The notes beneath the pieces were generated by a model. The model saw only the letters and a list, made by a program, of their open reading frames with translations, was not told the origin of the DNA and did not search any database. DNA of 49,901 bases from Helochares maculicollis (Eukaryota; Arthropoda; Insecta; Coleoptera; Hydrophilidae), in contig JAWQRO010000188.1 in the NCBI GenBank assembly GCA_033557835.1, forward strand, positions 1 through 49,901. Reading direction: 5' to 3'. Positions within the stretch are counted from its first letter, which is position 1. The number at the start of each line of letters is the position of its first letter. Positions 19,917 to 30,543 of this stretch are shown here, one piece after another. A program made the position numbers and the translations under genes.

Positions 19917-20540
19917 TATACAGCCGATGAAGCTACCTCAAGAAACACTACCACAGAAACCTTTGCGAACGACCAAGTCATTTTGGCATCACATACAGAC
20001 CTGGTAAGATAATCTAATATTTTGCAGCAACACTTCATGTACACGATTGATTAGAAAATTGGAAAATTAGTCCATAAAAATCTAAACAAATGGATTTCAC
20101 TTTAAGAAGGGGTTGCTATCCTTCACTGTACATCAACAATGAAGAAATACTAAACATAGATTTGAAAATGAAATATTTACTTAACTAATTGGAAAAAGAA
20201 CCGCTCTAAGTCTAGAAAACTTCTTTACAAGACTATATTAAAATCCATATGGACAATTGGAATCGAGCTATGAGTAAAGTAGTTCAAATGTTGTAACTAT
20301 CAAAAGTGCCAGTCCAAATTACTACGGATAATAAATGCACCGTGGCACGTCTCCATCCTGACAATACATTAAGACCTGAACGTATCGTTTGTTGTTGAAG
20401 AAATCAAAAATTGAAGTCGAAACTAGTAAATAAGAACTTCACACAAACATGCTGCTGCCACCACTTCTTCAAATACCAGAAAATAGAAGATTAAAAAGAT
20501 TATGGCTTATATGATGTAGTTCATTTTGATTGCTAATTAA
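19917..20540 (+). mobile_element. Jockey-type retrotransposon copy 2, 3' part
   Basis: It resumes at the point matching copy 1 position 16460 (TACAGCCGATGAAGCTACCT). It extends further than copy 1, into the C-terminal region LLYKTILKSIWTIGIEL (about 20220-20272), past RLHPDNTLRPERI and RRLKR-like blocks, to an A-rich tail near 20545-20560. No mariner is present at the site where copy 1 carries one. Confidence 0.82.
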
Positions 20541-21651
20541 AGTAATAAAAAAAATAAATGGATATTAAAAAATCCTTCCTTATTGTTTGCCTAAACTGTA
20601 TAAGCCATGTGCCTAAAAAATCTTTTCATTCTTTAATTCAACTGTTTGGGCTGGGCTTTATATCAACCAGAACATTTTGTTCTATATATACAGATAAATT
20701 TTTATTTACTATTTTTGGATAACGTTATTTGCCAATAGCGCTGCATGATTGCCCGCTTATATTAATCTTTAAAGCAAATCATTTTCGGAAGAAGTCAAAT
20801 GAATCCATTAAAACAGCCAATATGTGAAGACATTGCGATATTATATTTACAAACACTGGCATAAAAGTACAATATGGTCTGGTTTTAGTAAACGAACTCT
20901 CTAAAAATGGGTTACTTGCAAATATTTGAAAGCAACTTATAGCACTTCAAATTCGCGCTATTAAAAACTGATTAATCTCAACCAGATCTAAACTATACCT
21001 GTTTGTCTACTGAAATTTCCCAATAACTGTTACTGGTGAAATATGTTTTTACTTTACTCATGAAAATCAAGAACTCGATCACAACAAAATCTTGTTCATA
21101 AAAGTATCTCAATAAATTTCATAAAAGGACCGATCTATGCAGAAAGTTATGCTTACCAAATTCGGGAAAATCTCAGCCAACCCGCCAAGCATTGAATTGG
21201 ATTCTCGAGATTGCCTCAAAAATGAACAAATACACTCAAACATTAATTCAATCACATTCAGCCCGAGTTTTACATTATTTAAAAAGTCACTAATTTTAAG
21301 AACAGGCGTAAAAAAGTGTTTCTAACAAAATACTATCGCTCAATTGTTTTACCCTATTACTTGATGGAGCTACCGATTGTTTCATTGGCGTAATAAGTAG
21401 GTGATTATGCGAATTTTATAACAATATGTAGCTATATGACGACAAAAACATTTTTGCCCGATAAAATTATATATTCATTTATTATTAAGGGTTTTGCCCA
21501 TTTTAAATTCGATAATGTTGAGTATCCAGATTCAAGTTTCATGACCAAGTCGTTAGCAGAGCGCTTCGATAGGCAGGCTCTGATCAGGTTGTCCATGTCA
21601 AAGTCAGTGCTACCACCCGCAGGCTTTCTAACCTCAAACTTAGTTTTAAAG
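20541..21651. other. intergenic stretch upstream of LRRC47
   Basis: No gene is recognised. From 21436 the frame of LRRC47 is open upstream of its likely start, with in-frame ATGs at 21436, 21541 and 21595. The 72-residue extension matches nothing I know and is treated as 5' UTR. Confidence 0.5.
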
Positions 21652-23304
21652 ATGTGGCCCGAAGTGGAAAAGGCGAAATCGGAAAAGCGATGCGAGTTGG
21701 TCCTGTCCGGCTCAAAACTCAACGAGAGATTGGCCGAATCAGGCTTGGAACCAGGCATCTTCGATTTGACCGCCTTGAACTATCTGAGTATCAATGAAAC
21801 TAACCTCAAAGATTTACCGGACGGAATTGCGAATTTAGTTAACTTGCAAACGCTCGACCTGCACCACAATCGCATAGAAAATGTAAACCCGCGAGTGTTT
21901 GAGCTAGGAAAGCTCAAAATCCTCGATTTGTCCATGAACTCCATACGGAAGCTGCCCGAAGACTCTTTCGTCCAACTAACGCAGCTCACTTCGATTAATT
22001 TGTCCTCTAACGAACTACAAGAGTTACCTAGTTTTAAAACTAACACCAAATTGGCGAGCTTGAATGCCGCCAAGAATAAATTGAGCGAGTTCCCTGATGT
22101 TTGCTACCAGGATTTGGGGTTGCTTTGCGACGTTTTCCTCAACGCAAACCAAATTGAGGAAATCCCAAACCGCGTGGGTGCCCTAAAGGCGCTCAAATGC
22201 TTAGAGTTGAGTTGTAATAAAATCAAGAGCGTGCCCGGGGAATTGGCCGATTGTACCAAGCTCAAAGGTGAGTAACTGATAAAAGTTCAAGGTATATTTG
22301 AGTTTCCTTCCTTACTATTTTTCAGATTTGAGCCTGAAGGAGAATCCAATTGCTGACCGCAGACTCCTCAAGCTAATAGACCAATGCCGAACGAAGCAAA
22401 TCCTAGACTACGTTCGCCAGAACTGCTCCAGGACTGCTCCAGAAGGAGCCCAAGGTGATACAAAGAAAGGAAAGAAACCTGCGAGCAAACAGGAGAATAT
22501 AGCTTCTGACCTAGCCGATAAAAAATACAAAATACACATTGAGCACTGCACGGATGACAGCACGAAGGTAGTGGTTTTAGACGAGGTCAAAACGGTCCGT
22601 GGGCACTTTGCCGCCTGCATCGTGAAGGATCTGGAATTCACAGAGGATACCTTCAAAAAATTTATACAGCTCCAAACTAAGCTTCACGACTCCGTCTGCC
22701 AAAAGCGCAACACGGCCACAATCGCCACACATGACCTCACAAAGCTGGTAAGAACCTCAAGTTTCCAAGTTTCCTCAAATATTTACCAAATTATTTTTAG
22801 GGTTCTGGTAATCTAACATATACAGCCAAACAACCCAAAGAACTTCAAATTACACCCCTGAACCGACCGAACCTCATGACTGGAGCAGAACTGTTTTCCA
22901 AATTGCAAGCAGAAGCGGAAAACTTGAGGAAGGAGAAAAAGCGAAATGTTTATTCAGGCATTCACAAGTATCTGTACCTCTTGGAAGGCCAAAAACTGTA
23001 CCCGTGTCTCCTGAATGGCACAGGAGATGTCATTTCGTTCCCGCCCATCACCAACTCAGACATTACAAAGATCTCGCAAGAGACTACTTCAATTCTTGTG
23101 GAAGTGACTAGCGCGACAACGCAACAAGTGTGCAAAAACATCCTGGATACGGTTCTCAAAGAGACTGTGCTTTTGTTGGGCAAAGATGTGAAGGTCCAGC
23201 AAGTTAAGAACGTCGATGTGGATGGCAATTTGAAGTTTGTTTATCCGAGCCGGACTGATTTAAATTTTGAAGACAACGTTCCAATTGGAGTCTTGAGGGA
23301 CTAG
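21652..23304 (+). CDS. Lrrc47: LRRC47, leucine-rich repeat and B3/B4 domain protein
   Basis: Three exons, 21652-22267, 22326-22747 and 22801-23304, have introns of 58 and 53 bp with GT/AG junctions. The joined frame gives 513 residues, somewhat shorter than the vertebrate protein. The start at 21652 gives MWPEVEKAKSEKRCELVLSG, matching the WPE-LE-A-RERR-EL-L opening of the family. Residues about 36-215 hold seven or so leucine-rich repeats (LNYLSINETNLKDLP, LQTLDLHHNRI, LKILDLSMNSIRKLP, LTSINLSSNELQELP, LKCLELSCNKIKSVP). A lysine-rich linker (KKGKKPASK) follows. Then comes the B3/B4-like domain related to the beta subunit of phenylalanyl-tRNA synthetase (GHFAACIVKDLEFTEDTFKK, LQTKLHDSVCQKRNTATIATHD), and a conserved C-terminal module with IHKYLYLLEGQKLYPCL and YPSRTDL. 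The protein lacks synthetase catalytic domains. Its precise role is unsettled; it has been linked to protein synthesis and RNA binding. Confidence 0.95.
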
Positions 23305-23499
23305 TTACCACAAGGTATTTCAAAGGAAATATTTGATTAAGGCTATTACAATAGGGGTATTTAAGTAAATTAAAGTTGACCAAGTATACATCTTATTACT
23401 GAATTACAATGAAACATTTTTATAACAAAATTACTGTTCTATTACAATTTCGTTTCTAAGATAGTCTTTTTTTAACTATATTATCACTTACACTGGCAA

Positions 23500-23505
23500 A
23501 ATAAA
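23500..23505 (+). terminator. probable polyadenylation signal of LRRC47
   Basis: AATAAA about 195 bp after the LRRC47 stop codon. Confidence 0.5.
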
Positions 23506-23564
23506 TTGAAGAATGTGGAGCAGCCATTTTAAAAATCCATAATATTTCAGCTGAAATGAATTGG

Positions 23565-23615
23565 CCAATCAAAATAAAATATTTCTGACATATGAATTGT
23601 CAGATTTCTGATTGG
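23565..23615. repeat. nested inverted repeat downstream of LRRC47
   Basis: CCAATCA at 23565-23571 pairs with TGATTGG at 23609-23615, and TCTGACA at 23584-23590 pairs with TGTCAGA at 23598-23604. It is a possible cruciform or the core of a small MITE; no flanking duplication was found. Confidence 0.45.
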
Positions 23616-26364
23616 TTAGTTCATAAAGGTGGCAATTTGAATGGAATATTTGAGCTCATAGTTCAACAACAAGAGATCTGTTATGTTTCCATTTAGCTGC
23701 CTCATTTTATTGTTGCCATAGCATCCCCTCATAACTTTTTGCATTTCGGAAACAAATGACAAACCTATGAGTACAACAAAGCAATAAATGGAAAGTAAAA
23801 GACAAACAACAATTTACGACATTGTAGAAACAATAAAATACAAGACAATGTAGTAGCTAAAGAGCTTAACATCAAAGGACTTCCACTGTTTTGAACAGTA
23901 GAAACTCCAATGGGAGAAGTGAATTGATTCTTTTGAAGGCAAAAAGATTGATGTTCTCTAAATTTTGTTGTATAAAGTTATTATAGACAATATTTCACGT
24001 ATACACACTACTTTAACTACTAAATTATAACATTAGAAGAAAATGTCTCTTAAGATCTCCTTACAGATAGTGAGGGAATGAGCATGGGCTGGGTTGACCA
24101 AGGCTGTCTAGTTAAATTAAATAAAATTTTTAGAATAGAAGTAAATCTAGTTCAATACTCAATCCTAGTGATTTGAAATAAATATGTGAAACAGCAAATT
24201 AATTTGTGCAAGTCAAGCTGATAATAGCAATTGGTTGAAATACATTGCGCCATAAACAAATGCACACAAATATTTAGAGTAAATTAATCTTTCATTTTCA
24301 AAGTGGCATATTTGGTATGAGCATATACTCTTTAACAAGATTTCTCGATAATTACAATAAAATGTGTATTTTCCTAGGTAGAAAAAAGTTAAACGAACTG
24401 CTTTTCCGATTTTTACCTACATGTGGAAATAGTTAAATTTATTTCCCTGACTGAATGCACTGCATACATTTTATCAAACAACTAATTTTAATATATTGGT
24501 GTACAATAATCATTATTTGGCAAAGAATACTTAGAATATATTTATTAATATGCTAATAAATTTAACATCACCTAAGGATATGGGTGCTTTAAGAGCTATA
24601 CATTAAAAATCGAGAAGGAGGGGGACAAATGGCATGTGTACTGCAAAGCGGATGTAGAGAACTCTCTGTTGCATATTATTTTCATATGCCTTAGATTTAT
24701 AAGCTATGGAGTCCAGATAAAAGGGGACAAAAGACTAATGGTTCACAGCATTGGTAATTGGATGTTGGTGTTGTGAAATGAAAGGAGCGGGACAAGCCGG
24801 AAAGGCAGCCTGCAATGAGGATAGAGTAAAATATAACATAATCATATAAGATTAGAAGCCCTAGAGGATGTGAGGACTGACTGCCAAGGGGGACACCGAT
24901 GTATGTTTAACAATGATTTCAATGTTCTCCATTTAAACACTGTGGTGAAAAAATGGTTTTTAATCAGTGCAAGTCCGATACACCTGTACGCAAGCCCAAA
25001 TGGGATGCAAAGGCATTTTCCAACTATAGAACTCGAAGCATTTTTACATTAAAATCTCACCTTAATATAAAAATATCAATAATTCACGATAAAATAATAA
25101 AACTATCGTAAAACATAGTGTCATAAATAAAGTTTTCGGCTGTCAGAAATATTTGGACTTTATTATAGAAATCAAACTTTTATTGCTACTACTGGGATTT
25201 GCTACAAAAATCGGAGTTTAATCTAGAGACTCAAAATCTAGACTAAATAATCAAAGGTTCAAGGATTAAGAATTCACGGTTTTTGCATAAAAAAACTGGC
25301 TGAAATATAAAAATTGACAATGGCCGAAAATCATTTATGCAAAATGATCAAGAGTGATAGTTTTGGAAAGAAAAATGCAAACTATCAAAGAATTAAGATT
25401 AATTTTGGTTACTCTTGAATCACTTGGTACAGCCTGAATTAATCATGATAATCATGAAACATCAAGGAATAATAAAAATAATGATAATTTTGATATTTAA
25501 CATAAAAGGAGTGATTATATTATTTTATTATTTTTGTCATAATATTAACATAAATCATGGTGAGTGGAAAATTCCTAATGATAATAAATCCAGAATGTAA
25601 ATTAGCAGACATTATAAAAAATTTTGAAAATTCAAACGATAGTATTATATAAACATGATGTTCAATAATATAAATGAATTTTTTTTAATTGGTAGTATAG
25701 AAAATAAACCATACAAAATGCTACACACTGCAAAAATTATGAGAAGATGGAAAGCAGCCATGATACACATTACAGTTACAGATATATGATGATTTTTTTC
25801 CTTTGAAGATAAATCACTATAAAAAGGCCAAAAACGATAGATACAAGTACAACTTCCGGTTTTCTACTAATTTTTAACAGCACATGAGTTTGCATTTCAA
25901 TTTCAATTTGATAACTCTATTGTAACAACGCGCAAGATTTTTTTAATAAAATGACAAATGGTATCAAATATGGCAGCTCGGACGTAACCATGTCATCATT
26001 AATAAGTTCGTTTACACAAACAGGTTTTTTCGGTTCGTAATGTGACACATTGTTATTTTATGGATATCAGTTTCACTTCATTAATAATAATAGTAACATT
26101 TTATTTGAAAATATTAGCTGTACTAATTAATATACGCTTGTAACTGTCTGGTCATAATGTATAGTATGTAAACCAAGAATATACCAATAACGGCTGTAAC
26201 TGTATACGATTGATATACAATATTTATAGAATTGAAAGAAAACATTAATAAATATATAATGTAGCTTTTATTTATCAGATATAAATAAATAGTATTCTCA
26301 TAATATAAAATAATGACTAAAACTATTTGGTACAGAAAATTATTTAGATGTCTAAACAAGTTTC
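23616..26364. other. AT-rich intergenic DNA, no gene recognised
   Basis: Short frames such as 24870-25052 and 25415-25600 have no recognisable domains. Around 25200-25420 the plus strand is A-rich with AATCTAGACTAAA- and AAGGATTAAG-like words, resembling the low-complexity stretch at 13255-13600. A stretch at about 24610-24900 is somewhat more G-rich but I cannot assign it. Confidence 0.5.
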
Positions 26365-27400
26365 ATTTCTTACTTTTGTGCCATTTTTCAAAATATTTAT
26401 CAAGGCATAGTGGTATCATGTAAGCACATGTCTTACAGTCCCATGATGTTTCCTTTCTCATATTGTTTATTGTACACATTTTGGAACGCAGAAAATAAGT
26501 CTTCCTTTTTTAGGTCTCAGAAACAGGGAACTTTGTAATAGGAATTCTAAACTGCCAGGTCCAGTATATGAAAAATTTTTTCGTCACAAAATGAACCAAT
26601 CTTACGAAGACAAAAATAATACAATATCATTTAGTTCATGAGAGCATTGCCAAACATAATTTTATTATATTCAATTACCTCCAATAGACAAAATCTTGTC
26701 TGCGTCTGTTCTTGAACGATATTTTTGGAGGTGATAGTTGGGTGTTATGCAAAGACATCCCTTTTATCTTTCCATTTTAAAATGTAAACTTTACCTTGTC
26801 TTTTCCAAATATATTCGACGGTGTTCTATTTGGTTGGACATTGTATCTTCAGGATTCGCCTCTCTATTGGATTGTTACATTCTAATAGATTGTCTATTTT
26901 TTTCTGTTATAGATTTGAGAGTATAATTGAATTATAATGATTATTTATAAATAAATGATGTCCTTTGCTTTAGAAGAAATTTATCATTCGAGTAGCTAAT
27001 TTTGAAATTATTTCGTTTTCAGCATTTTTGTCTTCTGTTTTTCCTTTATATAATTCAATATTCAGTATGTATCCTTAACTTAAGCATAATTCGTAAAATT
27101 TAATCTCGTACTTGGCTTTTCTCCTTTTATGCAAGTCCTGAAATTTCGGCAACCTCTGTATAAAAGTAGGGATTCCTCTTAAGACAGTTCCTTGTTCGGA
27201 TAATAATTTTTGTATCATTACGTCCACAAAATATTAAATTTTTTTAATGGTATAAGCTACTTTGCTAAAGTCTACTATGAAGCAAAATGATATCTGTTTG
27301 AATTTTCTACCTGACATAATTTTAAAATATTAGAAGATATCAAGACTCATATGTAAGCAAACATAGACCCAAAAATATGTTTAGTTCTTTTCTTGTCAAA
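26365..27400 (-). mobile_element. piggyBac transposase relic
   Basis: The minus strand carries piggyBac blocks in order, with many frame breaks. There is ELNIFLGLCLL (about 27390), RKAKYEIKFYELC (about 27120-27080) followed by LNIELYKGKTEDKN, KGHHLFINNHYNSI-LSN (about 26960-26920), and KNRRRQ (about 26700). At the end is the cysteine-rich C-terminal domain: RKETSWDCKTCAYMIPLCLD then YFEKWHKSK (about 26450-26375), where the family has a C-x2-C ... C-x4-C zinc-binding pattern. The enzyme cuts and pastes at TTAA sites; I did not find convincing ends. Confidence 0.8.
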
Positions 27401-27596
27401 GATTCAAATTTTCTCTTTTACTGTGTCTAGTATGAGAACGCTGTGATGTTGTTAATGTATATCCATATTTATTTGTGCAATTTATTATCAAACTCATTAT
27501 TTTGCTGTCAAAAAACTTGAAAAATGTTTCTAAAGGTGTTGAATTTTCATTATAGTAAAATTTTATTATCGCATTCTTCTTGGCATTTATCTTACT

Positions 27597-28100
27597 ATGG
27601 TGGGGTCACACTTTGGGTCGATTTTTCCCACTTTACACGATCTAGCGCTTTACGCGAGCTTAGATTATAGGATTTCAGATCCGCGTTTATAGCGTCTTGC
27701 CACCGTTGTTTTGGTTTTCCTTTTGGCTGTCAACGTTGAGGTTGGGGGGCGACGTTGATCACTGCTCCCTGTGCTGTTTTGGTAACACGCCCAAAGAAAC
27801 ACAATCTCTTCTCGCGCATTTTCTCATTTTTGAGGCGACGCTGAACTTTCTCCGGAGAATGTTGTTAGTCATGTGGTCGAAGAGTGAGACCGATCGGACC
27901 ATAGGCATTTCAATAGCATGCAGGTGTTGCTCAATGAGCCGAGTTGTCGTGCAGCATTCGGTTCCATAGAGCGCCACTGAACGGACGACTGTGAGATATA
28001 TCTTTGACTTTCGGTCGCGTAGTACGATGGTGCCTTTTCTTCACTTCATCCGGGCTCCATTGATACGTGCGTCGCGTCGGTTTATTGGTCTTTGTCAGAA
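27597..28100 (-). mobile_element. RTE-type non-LTR retrotransposon fragment, 3' end
   Basis: The minus-strand frame 27977-27759 reads ALYGTECCTTTRLIEQHLHA then EMPMVRSVSLFDHM, the region after the reverse transcriptase in RTE-type elements (family LYGSECWTTTK ... EMRMLRW). Upstream, in another frame, is DRKSKIYLTVVRSVALYG (family KVYKTVVRPVALYG). Downstream, KGKPKQRWQDAINADLKSYN and RKALDRVKWEK follow (about 27715-27610). Only the C-terminal portion survives. It lies next to the piggyBac relic. Confidence 0.82.
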
Positions 28101-28989
28101 CTAACACTACTGGAGTCTGTAAATGGGATAGTCTCTGTATACTCTGATTTTTAAATGTTATTATGTTATGTCATCAGTACAGCCGTCTGAGTCAGAAAGA
28201 GTATTAATAATAATGTTATGATTTTATTCATAATTTTCTTCCTTTTCAGTTTTACATTTGCTGCTGGTGGCTAATTCTTCTCTTTCTTTGCATGCCATAC
28301 TTTCAAAGTTGATATCGGTTGATATACTCTAAAGTTTCTTTGATGAAATTATTTTATCAGTATGCGTTACACTGAGATTATTTTTTAAACGATTAATTAA
28401 CAAATAAAAATAGCTTGTTAGAACATACACACCGAATTGGTTTGACAGAAAACAGATTAAAATTGACTCTACGTATCGTTCACCGTATAAAAATGCTACT
28501 AATACAAAATCAGGTTCATGCAGGTTTCTACAAACTTGTGATATGGCAAATTATTTTTAAGATGCGCTCTATGATGACACAATTCATGTTTGTGTAGGAA
28601 TAATGACGGCTAGCACGTGATGACTATAGCCTTTGTGCATTTAAATTTACATACATTTTTAACGGTTTTAGCCGTGTTGTCACAGTATGATTCACAAGAA
28701 AGAAGAGTTTAGCAATCGCTGTCCGTGAATATGGTAATAATCGGTTTATTAGGCAACCGCTTATGCAATAAAGCATCCAGAATTGCATATGCTAGGGGAC
28801 GTAATTATGTTTTGCGCTCTTACAATTACGTATCACTGTTAAAATAATCCATTGTATTTTCCAGGGCATTCTAGAATAGCTTGCTTTATTCGCAAACCGA
28901 GCATATATATACAAGAACTTATTTATAAAATCTCTGAAGAAATCCTTATGAAACGGTAGAATCTTCAAAAATTGTTAAAATGCGGAAAA
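28101..28989. other. intergenic DNA upstream of the Mnt promoter, no gene recognised
   Basis: It is AT-rich with no recognisable coding domain. One CACGTG E-box lies at 28614-28619. From about 28985 base composition shifts to GC-rich. Confidence 0.45.
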
Positions 28990-30543
28990 CTTGCTGCAAA
29001 GTGGTCGAAAAGAAAGGACGGAAGGCACGGAACATACACTGGTAAGCGTGCATGGGATAAAGCGATGATTGCATTTACCGCGCATGTCAATAGCGCACCA
29101 CTTGTACTAAGCAGGTGTAAGCAGGGGGAGGGCGCGGGGTTCTGGGGGGAGCCGAGGGGAACACAACACGTTCATGTGACATTTCGTGCGTGGCGGCGGT
29201 CTCCAGTCAAACTCCACGTCGGTTCGCTTAAAAAAAATCAGCCGTGGAGTCAAGTCGGCCAGGCGTCCATCGTTGTGTGGCACGGTGGATCCAGCGGCCG
29301 ATGGGAACACAAACAATCAAAGGAACGGTCCAGAGGGACACCTTCTGTTCGTAAAGGGCGTAAACTGTGCCCGCGTTACGTCACCAGCATTTTACCAATA
29401 AAAGCCGACGCTATTGGTCGATACAGCCAGCTAACACACGTGACATAGCTGTAGCGTGCGTCTCGCCCGGTCAACACATCGTATTATTCCGCACGGGCAC
29501 CAGGACCCACTTAGGGCTGGTTAAAGGCCCATTTTCGGTCGTCCCATGGGAACAGTGTGCCCTAGGATTCAGTGACCAAGTGCGCTGGAAAAACGCTCGG
29601 GAAGCGTTGGAAGCAATCCAGGTAAGTGACATCGGCGTGAGGAGAAAGCAGATCCTAGTCACCTTGTCGCCTCTCTGTTTTGTTTCCTATATGCTGCGTG
29701 GCGCGTTTCGGCCAATCGCCTACTGCGATTTTAGGTGACGTTTTGCAAAACAAAATTCACCCGATTTCTGAGACAAAAACACGAGAAAGGGCTCCGGCAC
29801 CTCGTTCTACCGGTTTTCGCCTCCGCCGCGAGGGTCAACCTGGCCCGGAGTCTTTTTTCTATGATACCCCCATAAGCACCCCCAGAAATTCAGCTTTTCG
29901 TCGTTTTTACCGCCGGTTTCCCGGAGGCGTTCCATTTAATTTGTTTTTGGCCAGAGCGGATACCTAATCGAAACGCGTTCGATTTAGCGAAATGTTCAGT
30001 GCCCTGAACACGAGGTCGGTTTCAAGCGAATTGCAACCTTCTGCTCGCGTAGTTTAGACTAGGCTTTGCACATGCTTTCAGAACGAGCGGTCCCGACTAC
30101 GGCCGATCACAACACGTGTTTTAAGGTAAACGCACCAGCGCCACGTGGAGAGGGGCGTTTGTTGAATGCAGCTATGGATTTTCTAGTCGAGGTAGTCGCA
30201 TTCCACCGCCAAAACAACGCTTATCCACCTTGCCAAATAAACGTCAGGCGATCCGAAACAATCTCAAATCATCAACAAAACAGAAATCAACTGCAGATTT
30301 TGCTCGGTATCCGCTCTAATAGCTTCGAAACCGATAGAGCCTACCTTTATACCTATCAAAATAACCCCTACTCCCCGACCTAACGAACGGTTAACGTGTT
30401 CTCGGCGCTCTCTTCCTTTGTTTTCAACCGGCCGTGGAGCGGTTGAATTGGCCAGAGCCAGTTCAACCCCCCACCCCTGACCTCCTCCCTCTTCTTATTA
30501 TTGAAACGTGCTTGATGACACGCAATCCTCTTTTCTGATGCAG
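28990..30543 (+). promoter_or_regulatory. Mnt: GC-rich Mnt promoter and probable non-coding first exon
   Basis: The composition is clearly richer in GC and CpG than the flanks from about 29000 to 30450, as for a broad promoter. A consensus donor CCAG/GTAAGT at 29621/29622 and an acceptor with a pyrimidine tract (TCCTCTTTTCTGATGCAG) at 30541-30543, directly before the Mnt start, suggest a non-coding exon ending at 29621 spliced to 30544. Open frames here (for example 28972-29448, 29367-29738, 30066-30383) show no domains and are taken as untranslated. The transcription start is not determined. Confidence 0.6.
29437..30147 (+). promoter_or_regulatory. Mnt: CACGTG E-box cluster at the Mnt promoter
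   Basis: Canonical E-boxes lie at 29437-29442, 30113-30118 and 30142-30147; a fourth is at 30756-30761, just inside intron 1. CACGTG is the site bound by Max heterodimers, including Mnt-Max, so autoregulation or Myc-network control is plausible but inferred. Confidence 0.55.

Noticed and set aside
21432..21758. Minus-strand 108-codon frame overlapping the LRRC47 start, with VRKPAGGSTDFDM
   Set aside because: It faintly recalls the PPGGGS motif of small microtubule-associated proteins but extends over LRRC47 coding sequence on the other strand. It lacks matching splice signals and is best explained as the antisense shadow of exon 1 and its 5' leader.
28972..30383. Several open frames in the GC-rich stretch before Mnt
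   Set aside because: High GC lowers stop frequency. The frames overlap one another on both strands, have no domains and fall in the promoter or leader of Mnt.
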